A stretch of 64,000 nucleotides of DNA from Aeromicrobium marinum DSM 15272 (GTDB taxonomy: Bacteria > Actinomycetota > Actinomycetes > Propionibacteriales > Nocardioidaceae), in the NCBI RefSeq assembly GCF_000160775.2, contig NZ_CM001024.1, positions 2,949,096 to 3,013,095 on the forward strand, read 5' to 3'. Every line of letters starts with the position of its first letter. Positions within the stretch are counted from its first letter, which is position 1. The translations under genes were made by a program, and so were the position numbers. The notes beneath the pieces are model-generated. The model was not told the origin of the DNA, searched no databases, and saw only the letters and a list, made by a program, of their open reading frames with translations. Of this stretch, positions 34,572 to 42,820 are shown piece by piece.

Positions 34572-35942
34572 TCAGGAGCGGGAGACGCGCACCATCTCGT
34601 CGCGCTCGACGACCTTGACCCGCTCGCGGGCGTGCGCGTGGGTCTCGCCGAGCATCTGCTCGTGCGCCTCGAGCTTCTCCCAGCCGTCCCACGTGGTGTA
34701 GGCGATGCCGCGGCTGTCGAGGTGACGGTCGAACGCCTCGCGCTCGGGATGCTCCGGGGCGATGAGGTCGTCGACGTCCTCGACCAGCATGCCGACGGTC
34801 TCGGCGGCGTCGGACTTGGTGTGGCCGATGAGCCCCACCGGGCCGCGCTTGATCCAGCCGGTCGCGTACACGCCGGGCAACGGGGTGCCGTCGATGTCGA
34901 TCACGTGGCCGCCGTCGTTCGGGACGACACCGGACACGCTGTCGAACGGCAGGCCCACGAGGTTGTCGGAGTAGTAGCCGATCGCGCGGTACACCGCCTG
35001 CACCGGCCAGTCGACGAACTCCCCGGTGCCGCGCACGTTGCCCGTGCCGTCGAGCTCGGTGACCTCGGTCCGCAGCCCCACGACCTTGCCGTCCTCGCCG
35101 AGGATCTCGACCGGGTTCTGGCAGAAGTGGATGTGGATGCGGTGCGCGGCGCCGGTCGGCTCCTTGGCCAGGTAGTTCTGCAGCACGTCGACGACCAGCT
35201 TCTGGCTCTTGGCGGCCTTCAGGGCCTCCATGGAGCCCTCGTCGAGCTCGAAGCCCTCCGGGTGCACGATGACGTCGATGTTGGGGCTGTGCGACAGCTC
35301 GCGGAGCTCCATGGGGGTGAACTTGACCTGCGCGGGCCCGCGGCGCGCGAACACGTGCACGTCGGTCGTGGCGTTGCGGGACAGCCCGGCGTGGACGTTG
35401 TCGGGGATCTCGGTGACCAGCAGCTCGTCGGCGGTCTTCGCCAGGATCCGGGCGACGTCGAGCCCGACGTTGCCCACCCCGAGCACGGCCACCTGGGTGG
35501 CGTGCGGCTGGAAGTCCCAGTCGCGGTCGACGTCGGGGTGGCCGTCGTACCAGTAGACGAAGTCCGCCGCGCCGAACGACCCGTGCAGGTCGATGCCGGG
35601 GATCTGCAGGTCGCGGTCGCGGCGGGCGCCGGTCGCGAAGATGACCGCGTCGTAGAACTGCCGCAGGTCCTCGAGCTTGAGGTCGGTGCCGAAGTTGACG
35701 TTGCCGAAGAACCGGATGTCGGGGTTGCTCATGACCCGCTTGAGGGCCTTGATGATCTCCTTGATCCGGGGGTGGTCCGGCGCGACCCCGTAGCGGATCA
35801 GCCCGAACGGCGTGGGGTCGCGGTCGATGATGTCGACCGTGACGGAGTCGACGGACGGCACCTCGGACTTGGTGAGGATGTCGGCGGCGTAGACCCCGGC
35901 GGGGCCACCTCCGACCACGGCGACGCGCAGTTTCCGGCTCAT
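34572..35942 (-). CDS. fprA: Ferredoxin/adrenodoxin-type NADP+ reductase (FprA-like)
   Basis: A 456-residue FAD-dependent reductase of the mitochondrial adrenodoxin-reductase type; 456 residues is also the length of mycobacterial FprA. FAD site VAVVGGGPAGVYAADIL at 7-23; RYGVAPDHPRIK; NADP site VAVLGVGNVGLDVARIL near 154-170; C-terminal GWIKRGPVGLIGHTKSDA. It moves electrons between NADPH and ferredoxin, for instance for P450s. The frame opens to 36008, but ATG 35942 follows CAGGAG. The intergenic region upstream holds TAGGAT (-10) and two adjacent inverted repeats. Confidence 0.92.
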   Translation of the reverse strand: MSRKLRVAVVGGGPAGVYAADILTKSEVPSVDSVTVDIIDRDPTPFGLIRYGVAPDHPRIKEIIKALKRVMSNPDIRFFGNVNFGTDLKLEDLRQFYDAVIFATGARRDRDLQIPGIDLHGSFGAADFVYWYDGHPDVDRDWDFQPHATQVAVLGVGNVGLDVARILAKTADELLVTEIPDNVHAGLSRNATTDVHVFARRGPAQVKFTPMELRELSHSPNIDVIVHPEGFELDEGSMEALKAAKSQKLVVDVLQNYLAKEPTGAAHRIHIHFCQNPVEILGEDGKVVGLRTEVTELDGTGNVRGTGEFVDWPVQAVYRAIGYYSDNLVGLPFDSVSGVVPNDGGHVIDIDGTPLPGVYATGWIKRGPVGLIGHTKSDAAETVGMLVEDVDDLIAPEHPEREAFDRHLDSRGIAYTTWDGWEKLEAHEQMLGETHAHARERVKVVERDEMVRVSRS

Positions 35943-36000
35943 GCAGAGTTCTCCTGACAACGGTGCTGTACGAGGCAATCCTAAGGCGTCGACACCAGTG

Positions 36001-36030
36001 GTGGACATCCGTCCACCAAGCGAACGCTTG
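36001..36030. promoter_or_regulatory. Two adjacent inverted repeats in the fprA/monooxygenase intergenic region
   Basis: GTGGAC-ATCC-GTCCAC (36001-36016) directly abuts CAAGCG-AA-CGCTTG (36017-36030). The second has the look of a TetR-type operator. The first overlaps the -35 zone of fprA, whose -10 TAGGAT lies at 35978-35983 on the minus strand. The cognate regulator is unknown and not encoded adjacent. Confidence 0.5.
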
Positions 36031-36074
36031 CTTTGTGATGTGGATCATACCGGCCCGCTCGAGGGGCCACGGAC

Positions 36075-36080
36075 TAGCGT
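36075..36080 (+). promoter_or_regulatory. -10 hexamer of leaderless promoter for the FAD monooxygenase
   Basis: TAGCGT lies six bases before ATG 36087, with no Shine-Dalgarno sequence. Confidence 0.55.
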
Positions 36081-36086
36081 GGTCGC

Positions 36087-37145
36087 ATGCCCCCCGCGCC
36101 GGTCGTCGTCGGAGCAGGTCTCGCCGGTCTGACCTTCGCGCTCGCGGCCCTGCGGCACGACCTCGAGGTGACCGTCCAGGACGAGCGGGCCGAGCTCGGA
36201 GGTGGGGCGGCCCTGACGCTGTGGCCGAACGCCCTGGCGGCGCTCGACCACGTCGGGTGGGGTGACGCCGTGCGTGACCTGGGCGAGCCCGTGGCCGGCG
36301 GCGGGGTGCGCCGGGCCGACGGTGCCTGGGTGCGCCGGCTCGACCCCTCGGCCACCGTCCGTGCCCTGGGTGAGCCCCTCCGGGTCGTCGACCGGGGCGA
36401 GCTGCAGTCGCTGCTGCTGGCCGCCGTCGGGCGCGACCGGGTGCGGCTCGGTGTCCGCGCCCAGTCCCCCGAGGGTGATCTCGTCGTCGGGGCCGACGGC
36501 TACCGCTCGGTGGTCGCCCGGCACCTCGATCCGTCGATGTCGGAGACCTACGCGGGGTACGTCGCCTGGCGAGGAGTCGCGCCGCTGGCGGTCGACCCGG
36601 CGCTCGCCGGCGTGGTGTGGGGCGAGCGCGGGGAGGCGGGCGTGATGCCCATGCGGGGCGGGCGGACCTACTGGTTCGTCACCAGCGCCGGCGCCGAGGA
36701 CCAGATCGGGCCACCGGCGGCCCACTGGCCGGACCCCCTCCCGGACCTGGTCGCCGCGACCGGCCGTGAGGCGATCCTGCGCCACCCCATGTACGACCGG
36801 ACCATGCCCAGGCGCTGGCACGACGGCCGGTGCGTCGTCATCGGCGACGCCGCCCACGCCATGCAGCCCGGTCTCGGCCAGGGCGGGTGCACCGCGATCG
36901 AGGACGCCGTGGTGCTCGCCGACCTGCTCGCCGCCACCGATCCCGTCACCGCGTTCACGCAGTTCGAGCGCCGCCGCCGGCGACGGGTCGCGCCGATCGT
37001 GCGCGCGGCCCGGACGGCGGGCGACACGCTGCACTCCAGCCGCGGCCGGCTGCTCGCCCCGGTGGCCCGCCGCGTGCCCCAGCCCCTCGTGCTCGCCGCC
37101 CTGCGCCGTGTGGCCGGCCGGTCGGCCTGGGAGGCGGCAGCATGA
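36087..37145 (+). CDS. FAD-dependent monooxygenase (PHBH-like)
   Basis: A 352-residue group A flavoprotein hydroxylase. The FAD motif VVVGAGLAGLTFALAAL is at 6-22; the DG motif is ...VVGADGYRSVVARHL near 145; the GD motif is CVVIGDAAHAMQPGLGQGGCTAIEDAV near 252-278. It is somewhat shorter than typical family members (~380-400). Its substrate is unknown. The stop overlaps the start of the next flavoprotein gene (ATGA at 37142), so the two are coupled and may act on the same compound. Confidence 0.87.
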   Translation: MPPAPVVVGAGLAGLTFALAALRHDLEVTVQDERAELGGGAALTLWPNALAALDHVGWGDAVRDLGEPVAGGGVRRADGAWVRRLDPSATVRALGEPLRVVDRGELQSLLLAAVGRDRVRLGVRAQSPEGDLVVGADGYRSVVARHLDPSMSETYAGYVAWRGVAPLAVDPALAGVVWGERGEAGVMPMRGGRTYWFVTSAGAEDQIGPPAAHWPDPLPDLVAATGREAILRHPMYDRTMPRRWHDGRCVVIGDAAHAMQPGLGQGGCTAIEDAVVLADLLAATDPVTAFTQFERRRRRRVAPIVRAARTAGDTLHSSRGRLLAPVARRVPQPLVLAALRRVAGRSAWEAAA

Positions 37146-38542
37146 GCACCGCCGTGGTCGTCGGGTCCGGGCCCAACGGGCTCTCTGCGGCGATCGTCCT
37201 GGCCCAGGCCGGACTCGACGTCACCGTCGTCGAGGCGGCGGAGACGATCGGCGGGGGCACCCGCACCGAGCAGCTGACCCGTCCGGGGCTGCTGCACGAC
37301 GTCTGCTCCGCCGCGCACCCGACCGCCCAGGTGTCGCCGTACTTCCGGTCGTTGCCGCTGGCCGACCACGGGTTGCGCTGGGCACACGCCGAGGTCGAGG
37401 CCGTCCACCTGCTCGACGGCGGTCGTGCCGGCGTCCTGCACCGCGACCTGGAGGCCACGGCCGCGGGGATGGGGCCCGACGCCGACCGGTGGCGCCGACT
37501 GTTCGGACCGCTGGTCGGCCGGGAGGACCGCATCGCCGAGGACGTCCTCGGACCGATCCTCGGCGTGCCGAGCCACCCGACGGACCTCGTCCGGTTCGCG
37601 CCCCGGGCCGTGCTCCCGGTGTCGGTGCTGACCCGGCGCTGGCGGTCCGACGAGGCCCGCTCGCTGATGGCGGCGTTCGCGGCCCACCCGGTCACCCCGC
37701 TCGACCGCCCCACCACTGGCGGCATCGCCATGCTGTTCGGGATGCTCGGTCACGCCGGTGGGTGGCCCGTGGCCGTCGGCGGATCCGCGGCGATCACGAC
37801 GGCCCTGGCCGGGGTGCTGGGCGACCTGGGAGGACGCATCGAGACCGGGCACCGTGTCCGCTCGCTGCCCGACGCCGACCTCGTGCTGTTCGACACCGAC
37901 CCGGCCGAGGCGATCGCCGTCGCCGGCTCCCGGGTGAGCGGCCACGTGCGGCGGGCGTTGTCCCGCTGGAAGCACGGCCCGGCTGCCTTCAAGGTCGACC
38001 TCGCCGTCGACGGGGGGATCCCCTGGACCCACCCGGATGCGCGCCGGGCCGGCACCCTGCACCTCGGCGGCACCTTCGAGCAGGTGCACGCGGCCGAGGT
38101 GGCGGTGCAGGCCGGACGCATGCCGGAGCGGCCGTTCGTGCTGCTGTGCCAGCAGTACCTGGCCGATCCGTCCCGGTCGGTCGGCGACCTGCACCCCGTG
38201 TGGGCCTACGCGCACGTGCCGTACGGCTGGACCGGCGACGCGACCGAGGCCGTCCTCGCCCAGATCGAGCGGTTCGCGCCGGGCGCGCGGGAGAGGATCG
38301 TCGACGTCGCCGTGCGCACCCCGGCCGATCTCGCCGCCGACAACCCCAACTACGTGGGGGGCGACATCACCGGCGGCGCGAGCACGGTGGTGCAGACGGT
38401 GCTGCGTCCGCGGCCCGGTCTGGACCCCTACCGGTTGGGCCCCGGGCTCTGGCTCTGCTCGTCCTCGACCCCGCCGGGCGGGGGCGTGCACGGGATGGCC
38501 GGGTTCCACGCCGCGACCCGAGCAGTCCGGTCGTTGCGATGA
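37142..38542 (+). CDS. Phytoene desaturase-like FAD/NAD(P)-dependent oxidoreductase
   Basis: A 466-residue flavoprotein of the phytoene-desaturase/amine-oxidase type. The N-terminal dinucleotide motif VVVGSGPNGLSAAIVLAQAGLDVTVVEA is complete and followed by GGGTRTEQL; the C-terminal FAD-binding end reads TPPGGGVHGMAGFHAATRA. Proteins like this are often annotated as carotenoid dehydrogenase-like but lack carotenoid gene neighbours, as here. Translationally coupled to the upstream monooxygenase by ATGA; joint action in a hydrophobic-compound pathway is inference. Confidence 0.85.
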   Translation: MSTAVVVGSGPNGLSAAIVLAQAGLDVTVVEAAETIGGGTRTEQLTRPGLLHDVCSAAHPTAQVSPYFRSLPLADHGLRWAHAEVEAVHLLDGGRAGVLHRDLEATAAGMGPDADRWRRLFGPLVGREDRIAEDVLGPILGVPSHPTDLVRFAPRAVLPVSVLTRRWRSDEARSLMAAFAAHPVTPLDRPTTGGIAMLFGMLGHAGGWPVAVGGSAAITTALAGVLGDLGGRIETGHRVRSLPDADLVLFDTDPAEAIAVAGSRVSGHVRRALSRWKHGPAAFKVDLAVDGGIPWTHPDARRAGTLHLGGTFEQVHAAEVAVQAGRMPERPFVLLCQQYLADPSRSVGDLHPVWAYAHVPYGWTGDATEAVLAQIERFAPGARERIVDVAVRTPADLAADNPNYVGGDITGGASTVVQTVLRPRPGLDPYRLGPGLWLCSSSTPPGGGVHGMAGFHAATRAVRSLR

Positions 38543-38683
38543 GATCCTTGCTGTGACGTGCCTGAGAGGTGCGCCGGACCGGAACCGAAGTCGGTGCGTG
38601 TCCGTTGAACCCCCGAGGAACGACCCAGAAGTACCCCGGGCCCCCGCCCGACACCCCCGCCACCGACCCAGGAGACCAGACCG

Positions 38684-39163
38684 GTGACCCTGCCCCGCTA
38701 CAAGAACACCTTCCTGACCGCCGCTGCGGCGTCGGCCCTGCTGCTCACCGCAGCCTGCGGGAGCGAGGCCACGGACGACGACTCCTCGGCGGCGACCGCC
38801 CCGGCTGCCGCCGGTGGGAGCGCCGACTCCGCCGACGCCGATCCCTCCGCGGCCTCGTCCGGCGGCTACGCCGCAGGCGACTACTCCGCCGAGGGCAGCT
38901 ACCAGACGCCCGGTGGCACCCAGAGCGTCGTCGTCGAGCTGTCCCTCGACGCCACCGGCACGATCACCTCCGTCGAGGTCATCCCCCAGGCCGACGGCGG
39001 CAACTCCGAACAGTTCCAGGGTCGGTTCGCCGGCGGCATCGCCGACGAGGTCGAAGGGGTCAGCATCGACGACCTCGACGTCTCGAAGGTCTCGGGCTCG
39101 TCGCTGACCAGCGGCGGCTTCAACAAGGCGATCGACGAGATCAAGGCCCAGGCCGCTGCCTGA
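38684..39163 (+). CDS. FMN-binding domain lipoprotein
   Basis: A 159-residue lipoprotein with lipobox LTAAC (Cys25), an acidic Ser/Ala linker, and an FMN_bind domain (residues ~60-159) like the C-terminal part of NqrC/RnfG. The covalent flavinylation motif of this domain is normally SGAT followed by x-T/S; here it reads SGSSLTS (137-143), with Ser140 in the acceptor place. GTG 38684 is the start. It is followed directly by an ApbE flavinyltransferase gene, which should attach FMN to it, and by a membrane electron-transfer protein. Likely an extracytoplasmic electron carrier. Confidence 0.87.
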   Translation: MTLPRYKNTFLTAAAASALLLTAACGSEATDDDSSAATAPAAAGGSADSADADPSAASSGGYAAGDYSAEGSYQTPGGTQSVVVELSLDATGTITSVEVIPQADGGNSEQFQGRFAGGIADEVEGVSIDDLDVSKVSGSSLTSGGFNKAIDEIKAQAAA

Positions 39164-39995
39164 GTGGCGGTTCGAGGCGATCGGCACCGGCTGGCAGATC
39201 GACACCGACGAACCGCTCGGCGAGCCGGTCCGGTCGCGCGTGCTCGGTCTGGTCGAGGCGTTCGACCTCACCTGGTCGAGGTTCCGTGACGACGGCTCGG
39301 TCGGCCGGCTCCGCGCCGGGGCGACCGTCGACCTCGGGCCCGGCGCGGCTGAGCTGCTCGAGGTCTACGACCGGCTCGACGCGGTCACCGACGGCGCGGT
39401 CAACCCCCTGGTCGGCGGCAGTCTGGAGCACCTCGGCTACGACGCCGACTACACGCTGCGGGCCCGTGGTGTGCCCGTGCCCGCGGCGCCCTGGTCGGCG
39501 GCGCAGCGACAGGGGGATCGGCTGACGGTGCCTCGCGGGAGCACCCTGGACGTGGGCGCGGCGGGCAAGGGGCGACTGGTCGACCTCGTGGCCGCGGCCA
39601 CGGGAGTGCCGTGCGTCGTCGACGCCGGCGGCGACATCCTCAACCTCGGCAGCGAGGCACTGCGGGTCGCGCTGGAGCACCCCGGCGATCCGTCGCGTGC
39701 CGTGGGCGTCGCGGTCGTGTCCCCGGGGCAGGCCCTGTGCGGGTCCGCGGTCAACCGCCGGGCCTGGGGCGAGGGTCTGCACCACGTGCTCGACGCGCGG
39801 ACGGGTGCGCCGGTCGACGGCGTCGTCGCCACCTGGGCCGTGGCCGACACCGCCATGACGGCCGACGCGGTCAGCACCGCGCTCTTCCACGCGGCACCCG
39901 AGCGGATCGCTGCCGCCTTCGCGTACCGTCACGTGACCATCGATGCCGAGGGCCTGCGGGCCTCCGACGACTTCCCCGGGGAGCTGTTCGCATGA
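39156..39995 (+). CDS. apbE: FAD:protein FMN transferase (ApbE), atypical start
   Basis: ApbE transfers FMN from FAD onto Thr/Ser of FMN_bind proteins. Signatures visible: VNPLVGG; LDVGAAGKGRLVD; VDAGGDI; HHVLDARTGAPV; and TAMTADAVSTALF. The first ATG/GTG in frame is GTG 39240, but coding-like sequence extends upstream as PEWRFEAIGTGWQIDTDEPL, the usual ApbE N-terminus. No ATG, GTG or TTG exists between 39240 and the in-frame stop at 39105; CTG 39156 is the only near-cognate start, giving 279 residues. Either CTG is used, translation re-initiates from the overlapping FMN_bind gene, or an indel is present. The stop overlaps the next gene (ATGA). Confidence 0.82.
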   Translation: MPEWRFEAIGTGWQIDTDEPLGEPVRSRVLGLVEAFDLTWSRFRDDGSVGRLRAGATVDLGPGAAELLEVYDRLDAVTDGAVNPLVGGSLEHLGYDADYTLRARGVPVPAAPWSAAQRQGDRLTVPRGSTLDVGAAGKGRLVDLVAAATGVPCVVDAGGDILNLGSEALRVALEHPGDPSRAVGVAVVSPGQALCGSAVNRRAWGEGLHHVLDARTGAPVDGVVATWAVADTAMTADAVSTALFHAAPERIAAAFAYRHVTIDAEGLRASDDFPGELFA

Positions 39996-41542
39996 TCACC
40001 GTCAAGAACCGGCTCGACGACCTGCTGGGTCGCGCCACGATGTACCGCCTCGTGTCGGTGGTCCTCGGCTTCATCGCCGCCGTCGCGGTGGTGCTGGCCT
40101 CCACCGAACGGCTCGACCCCACGATCTTCGAGCCCGGCGCGATGATGCTGACGCTGCTGGTGCTGATGGTCGCGTCGCTGGCGGCCAGCCGGCTGTGCGC
40201 GACCATCTGGCGGACGACCCCGCACCTGGAGTCGGCGGTCATCACGGCGCTGCTGCTGTGGTTCCTCTACTGGCCGAGCACCGACCCGACGACCCTGGCG
40301 TGGTTGGCCGCGGCCGCGGCCCTCGCCCACCTCTCCAAGTACGTCATCGCGTGGCGCGGGCGCCACGTGCTGAACCCGGCGGCGGCCGGCGCGGCGCTGC
40401 TGGTGCTGGCCGGGGAGGTCCTCGACTCGGTGCCGCTCACCACCTGGTGGGCCGCGAGTGAAGCGCTGTTCCCGTTCGTGCTCGTGGGCGCCGGGCTCGT
40501 GCTGTACCGGACCGGGCGGTTCGAGCTGGCGGCCGTGTTCGCCGTGCTCGCGGCGGTGCTGACCTACTGGGGCGTCTCGGGATTCATCTCCGACACCGGC
40601 GACGCACTGTCGTTCGTCGTGTACTCCACGCCGATCGTGTTCTTCGCCGGCTTCATGCTCAGTGAGCCCCTCACCCTCCCGCCCCGGCGCCGCCAGCAGG
40701 TGGCGGTCGCCGCCGTGGCCGCCGTGGTCTTCACCTGGCCGCTGTTCTCCCAGCGCGTGCTGGACGACCCGTTCGCGCTGGGTCCGTTCGAGGGCACCTA
40801 CGAGCTGGCGCTGGTCGTGGCCAACGTGATCGCCTTCGGCCTCGGGCAGCGGGGCGGGCTGCGCCTCGACGTGAGGGAGGTCCGCCCGCTCGCCGGGGAC
40901 GTGTGGGAGATCGTGTTCGAGCCCCAGCGTCCGGTGCGGTTCGTGGCGGGTCAGTACCTCGAGCTCGACCTGCCGCACCCCGGCGCGGACCGTCGCGGGA
41001 GCCGGCGGATGTTCACGATCTCGTCGCCGCCGGGGGCCGCGACGGTGACGGTGGCGGTGCGCGTCCCGGAGGTGTCCTCGAGCTTCAAGCAGGCGCTGCT
41101 GGCGCTGGAGCCCGGCACGGTCGTGACGGCCACCGGGGTGCATGGCGACTTCGTGTGGCCCGACGCCGGCCGGCCGGTCGTGCTCGTCGCCGGTGGCATC
41201 GGCGTCACGCCGTTCCTGAGCCAGCTGCGCGCCGACCGGGATCGCGACGCGGTGCTCGTGTACGGCGTGCCGGACGCCGACGAGGTGCCCTACCGCGACG
41301 AGCTGGTGGATGTCGGGGCCCGCGTGGTCCTGGTCGCCCCCGCGCCCCCGGCCGACCTGCCGGAGGGGTGGCGGCACGTGCCGGCGCCCTTCGTCACGGG
41401 GGACACCGTCGCCGACGCCGTGCCCGACCTGGCGTCGCGCTCGGCCTTCGTCTCCGGTCCGCCGGCGATGGTCGACGCGGTCCGTCAGTCACTGCGTCGA
41501 CGGTGCGCCGCCGTCCACACCGACCACTTCACCGGCTACTGA
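39992..41542 (+). CDS. RnfD/NqrB-like membrane domain fused to ferredoxin-reductase domain
   Basis: A 516-residue fusion. Residues 1-290 hold about nine or ten transmembrane helices with HVLNPAAAGAALLVLAGEV, the NPAA motif of RnfD/NqrB proteins. Residues ~292-516 form a cytoplasmic FNR-type reductase: FAD-binding RRMFTISSPPG, NAD-binding VLVAGGIGVTPFLSQLR, and the C-terminal HTDHFTGY. It would take electrons from NAD(P)H and pass them through the membrane to the flavinylated lipoprotein encoded upstream. I see no covalent-flavin SGAT motif in the membrane part. The ATG overlaps the apbE stop, so all three genes form one operon. Confidence 0.85.
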   Translation: MITVKNRLDDLLGRATMYRLVSVVLGFIAAVAVVLASTERLDPTIFEPGAMMLTLLVLMVASLAASRLCATIWRTTPHLESAVITALLLWFLYWPSTDPTTLAWLAAAAALAHLSKYVIAWRGRHVLNPAAAGAALLVLAGEVLDSVPLTTWWAASEALFPFVLVGAGLVLYRTGRFELAAVFAVLAAVLTYWGVSGFISDTGDALSFVVYSTPIVFFAGFMLSEPLTLPPRRRQQVAVAAVAAVVFTWPLFSQRVLDDPFALGPFEGTYELALVVANVIAFGLGQRGGLRLDVREVRPLAGDVWEIVFEPQRPVRFVAGQYLELDLPHPGADRRGSRRMFTISSPPGAATVTVAVRVPEVSSSFKQALLALEPGTVVTATGVHGDFVWPDAGRPVVLVAGGIGVTPFLSQLRADRDRDAVLVYGVPDADEVPYRDELVDVGARVVLVAPAPPADLPEGWRHVPAPFVTGDTVADAVPDLASRSAFVSGPPAMVDAVRQSLRRRCAAVHTDHFTGY

Positions 41543-41568
41543 CTCACCGGGGCCGGTGTACTCGGCGG

Positions 41569-41574
41569 TAGGGT
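41569..41574 (+). promoter_or_regulatory. -10 hexamer of leaderless promoter for the glycosyltransferase operon
   Basis: TAGGGT lies six bases before ATG 41581, with no Shine-Dalgarno sequence. Confidence 0.55.
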
Positions 41575-41580
41575 CAGCGC

Positions 41581-42810
41581 ATGCGCATTGCCCTCCTGTC
41601 GTACCGCAGCAAGGCGCACGTGGGCGGCCAGGGCGTGTACGTGCGGCAGCTGAGCCATGGTCTCGTCGAGCTCGGGCACGACGTGGAGGTCATCTCGGGG
41701 CAGCCGTATCCCGAGGACCTGGACCCCCGGGTCCGCCTCACCCGACTCGCCAGCCTCGACCTCTATCGCGACGACGACCCGTTCCGCACGCCGCGGCCGG
41801 GCGAGTTCCGGGACGCGATCGACGTGCTGGAGTTCCTCACCATGAAGACCGGCTGCTTCGCCGAGCCGCTCACCTTCAGCCTCCGCGCCGCCCGCCTGCT
41901 GCGTGAACGCGGCGACGAGTTCGACGTGGTGCACGACAACCAGACCCTCGGCTACGGGATGCTGCTCATGCTGCGTCGCGGCGTCCCGCTCGTCACCACG
42001 ATCCATCACCCGATCAGCCGCGACTTCCGCGTGGACCTCGCCGCGGCCCGTGGGCTGCGCAAGCGGCTCGGGGTGCGGCAGTGGTACCGGTTCGTCGCCA
42101 TGCAGGCGCGCGTCGCGCGCCGGCTCCCGGTCGTGATCGGCGTCTCGTCGGTGTCGGCCGACGACACGGCGACCGATTTCGGCATCGAGCGGGACCGCAT
42201 CACGGTGGTGCCCCTCGGTGTCGACACCGACCTGTTCGCCCCTCGCGAGACCCCACGGGTGCCCGGCCGGATCGTCGCGATGGCCAGCGCCGACCGTCCG
42301 CTGAAGGGCATCCGTCATCTGCTGGACGCCGTGGCCAAGCTACGGGTCGACCACGACATCGAGCTGTGCCTCGTGTCGAACCTCGAGGCCGGGGGCCGCA
42401 CCGAACGTCAGATCGAGGCGCTCGGCATCGGCGACATCGTGCGGGTCATGCCGGGCATCTCCGACGAGCAGCTGGCCGACCTCATGGCGTCGGCCGAGGT
42501 CATGTGCGTGCCGTCGCTGTACGAGGGTTTCTCGCTGCCCACCGTCGAGGCCCTCGCCTCCGGCACGCCGATCGTCGCCAGTCGCGCGGGCGCCCTCCCC
42601 GAGGTGGTCGGCGACTGCGCCGTGCTCACCCCGCCGGGTGACGTCGAGGCGCTGGTGGCGGGGATCGGCCGGTTGCTCGACGACCCCGCCGAACGCGAGC
42701 GACTCGGGTCGGCCGGGCGGGCCCGCGCCGAGGAGCGCTACAGCTGGACCTCGGTCGCCCGCGCGACCGCCGAGACCTACCGGGCCGCGATCGACGCGGC
42801 CACGACCTGA
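41581..42810 (+). CDS. Glycosyltransferase family 4
   Basis: A 409-residue GT-B glycosyltransferase. The acceptor domain opens MRIALLSYRSKAHVGGQGVYVRQL; the donor domain has PLGVDTDLFAP, and the nucleotide-sugar site VPSLYEGFSLPTVEALASGTPIVAS contains the E-x7-E retaining GT4 signature. It begins a probable four-gene operon with two methyltransferases and an alpha/alpha-barrel protein. The set suggests synthesis and methylation of a surface glycan or glycolipid; donor and acceptor are unknown. Confidence 0.92.
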   Translation: MRIALLSYRSKAHVGGQGVYVRQLSHGLVELGHDVEVISGQPYPEDLDPRVRLTRLASLDLYRDDDPFRTPRPGEFRDAIDVLEFLTMKTGCFAEPLTFSLRAARLLRERGDEFDVVHDNQTLGYGMLLMLRRGVPLVTTIHHPISRDFRVDLAAARGLRKRLGVRQWYRFVAMQARVARRLPVVIGVSSVSADDTATDFGIERDRITVVPLGVDTDLFAPRETPRVPGRIVAMASADRPLKGIRHLLDAVAKLRVDHDIELCLVSNLEAGGRTERQIEALGIGDIVRVMPGISDEQLADLMASAEVMCVPSLYEGFSLPTVEALASGTPIVASRAGALPEVVGDCAVLTPPGDVEALVAGIGRLLDDPAERERLGSAGRARAEERYSWTSVARATAETYRAAIDAATT

Positions 42811-42820
42811 AGGAGCCCCC

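Noticed and set aside
38543..38683. CTGAGAGGTGCGCC upstream of the FMN_bind lipoprotein as a TPP or FMN riboswitch
   Set aside because: The rest of either riboswitch core is missing; this 141-base gap shows no recognisable RNA element.
39164..39166. GTG directly after the FMN_bind stop as the apbE start
   Set aside because: It is in another frame and encodes sequence unlike ApbE.
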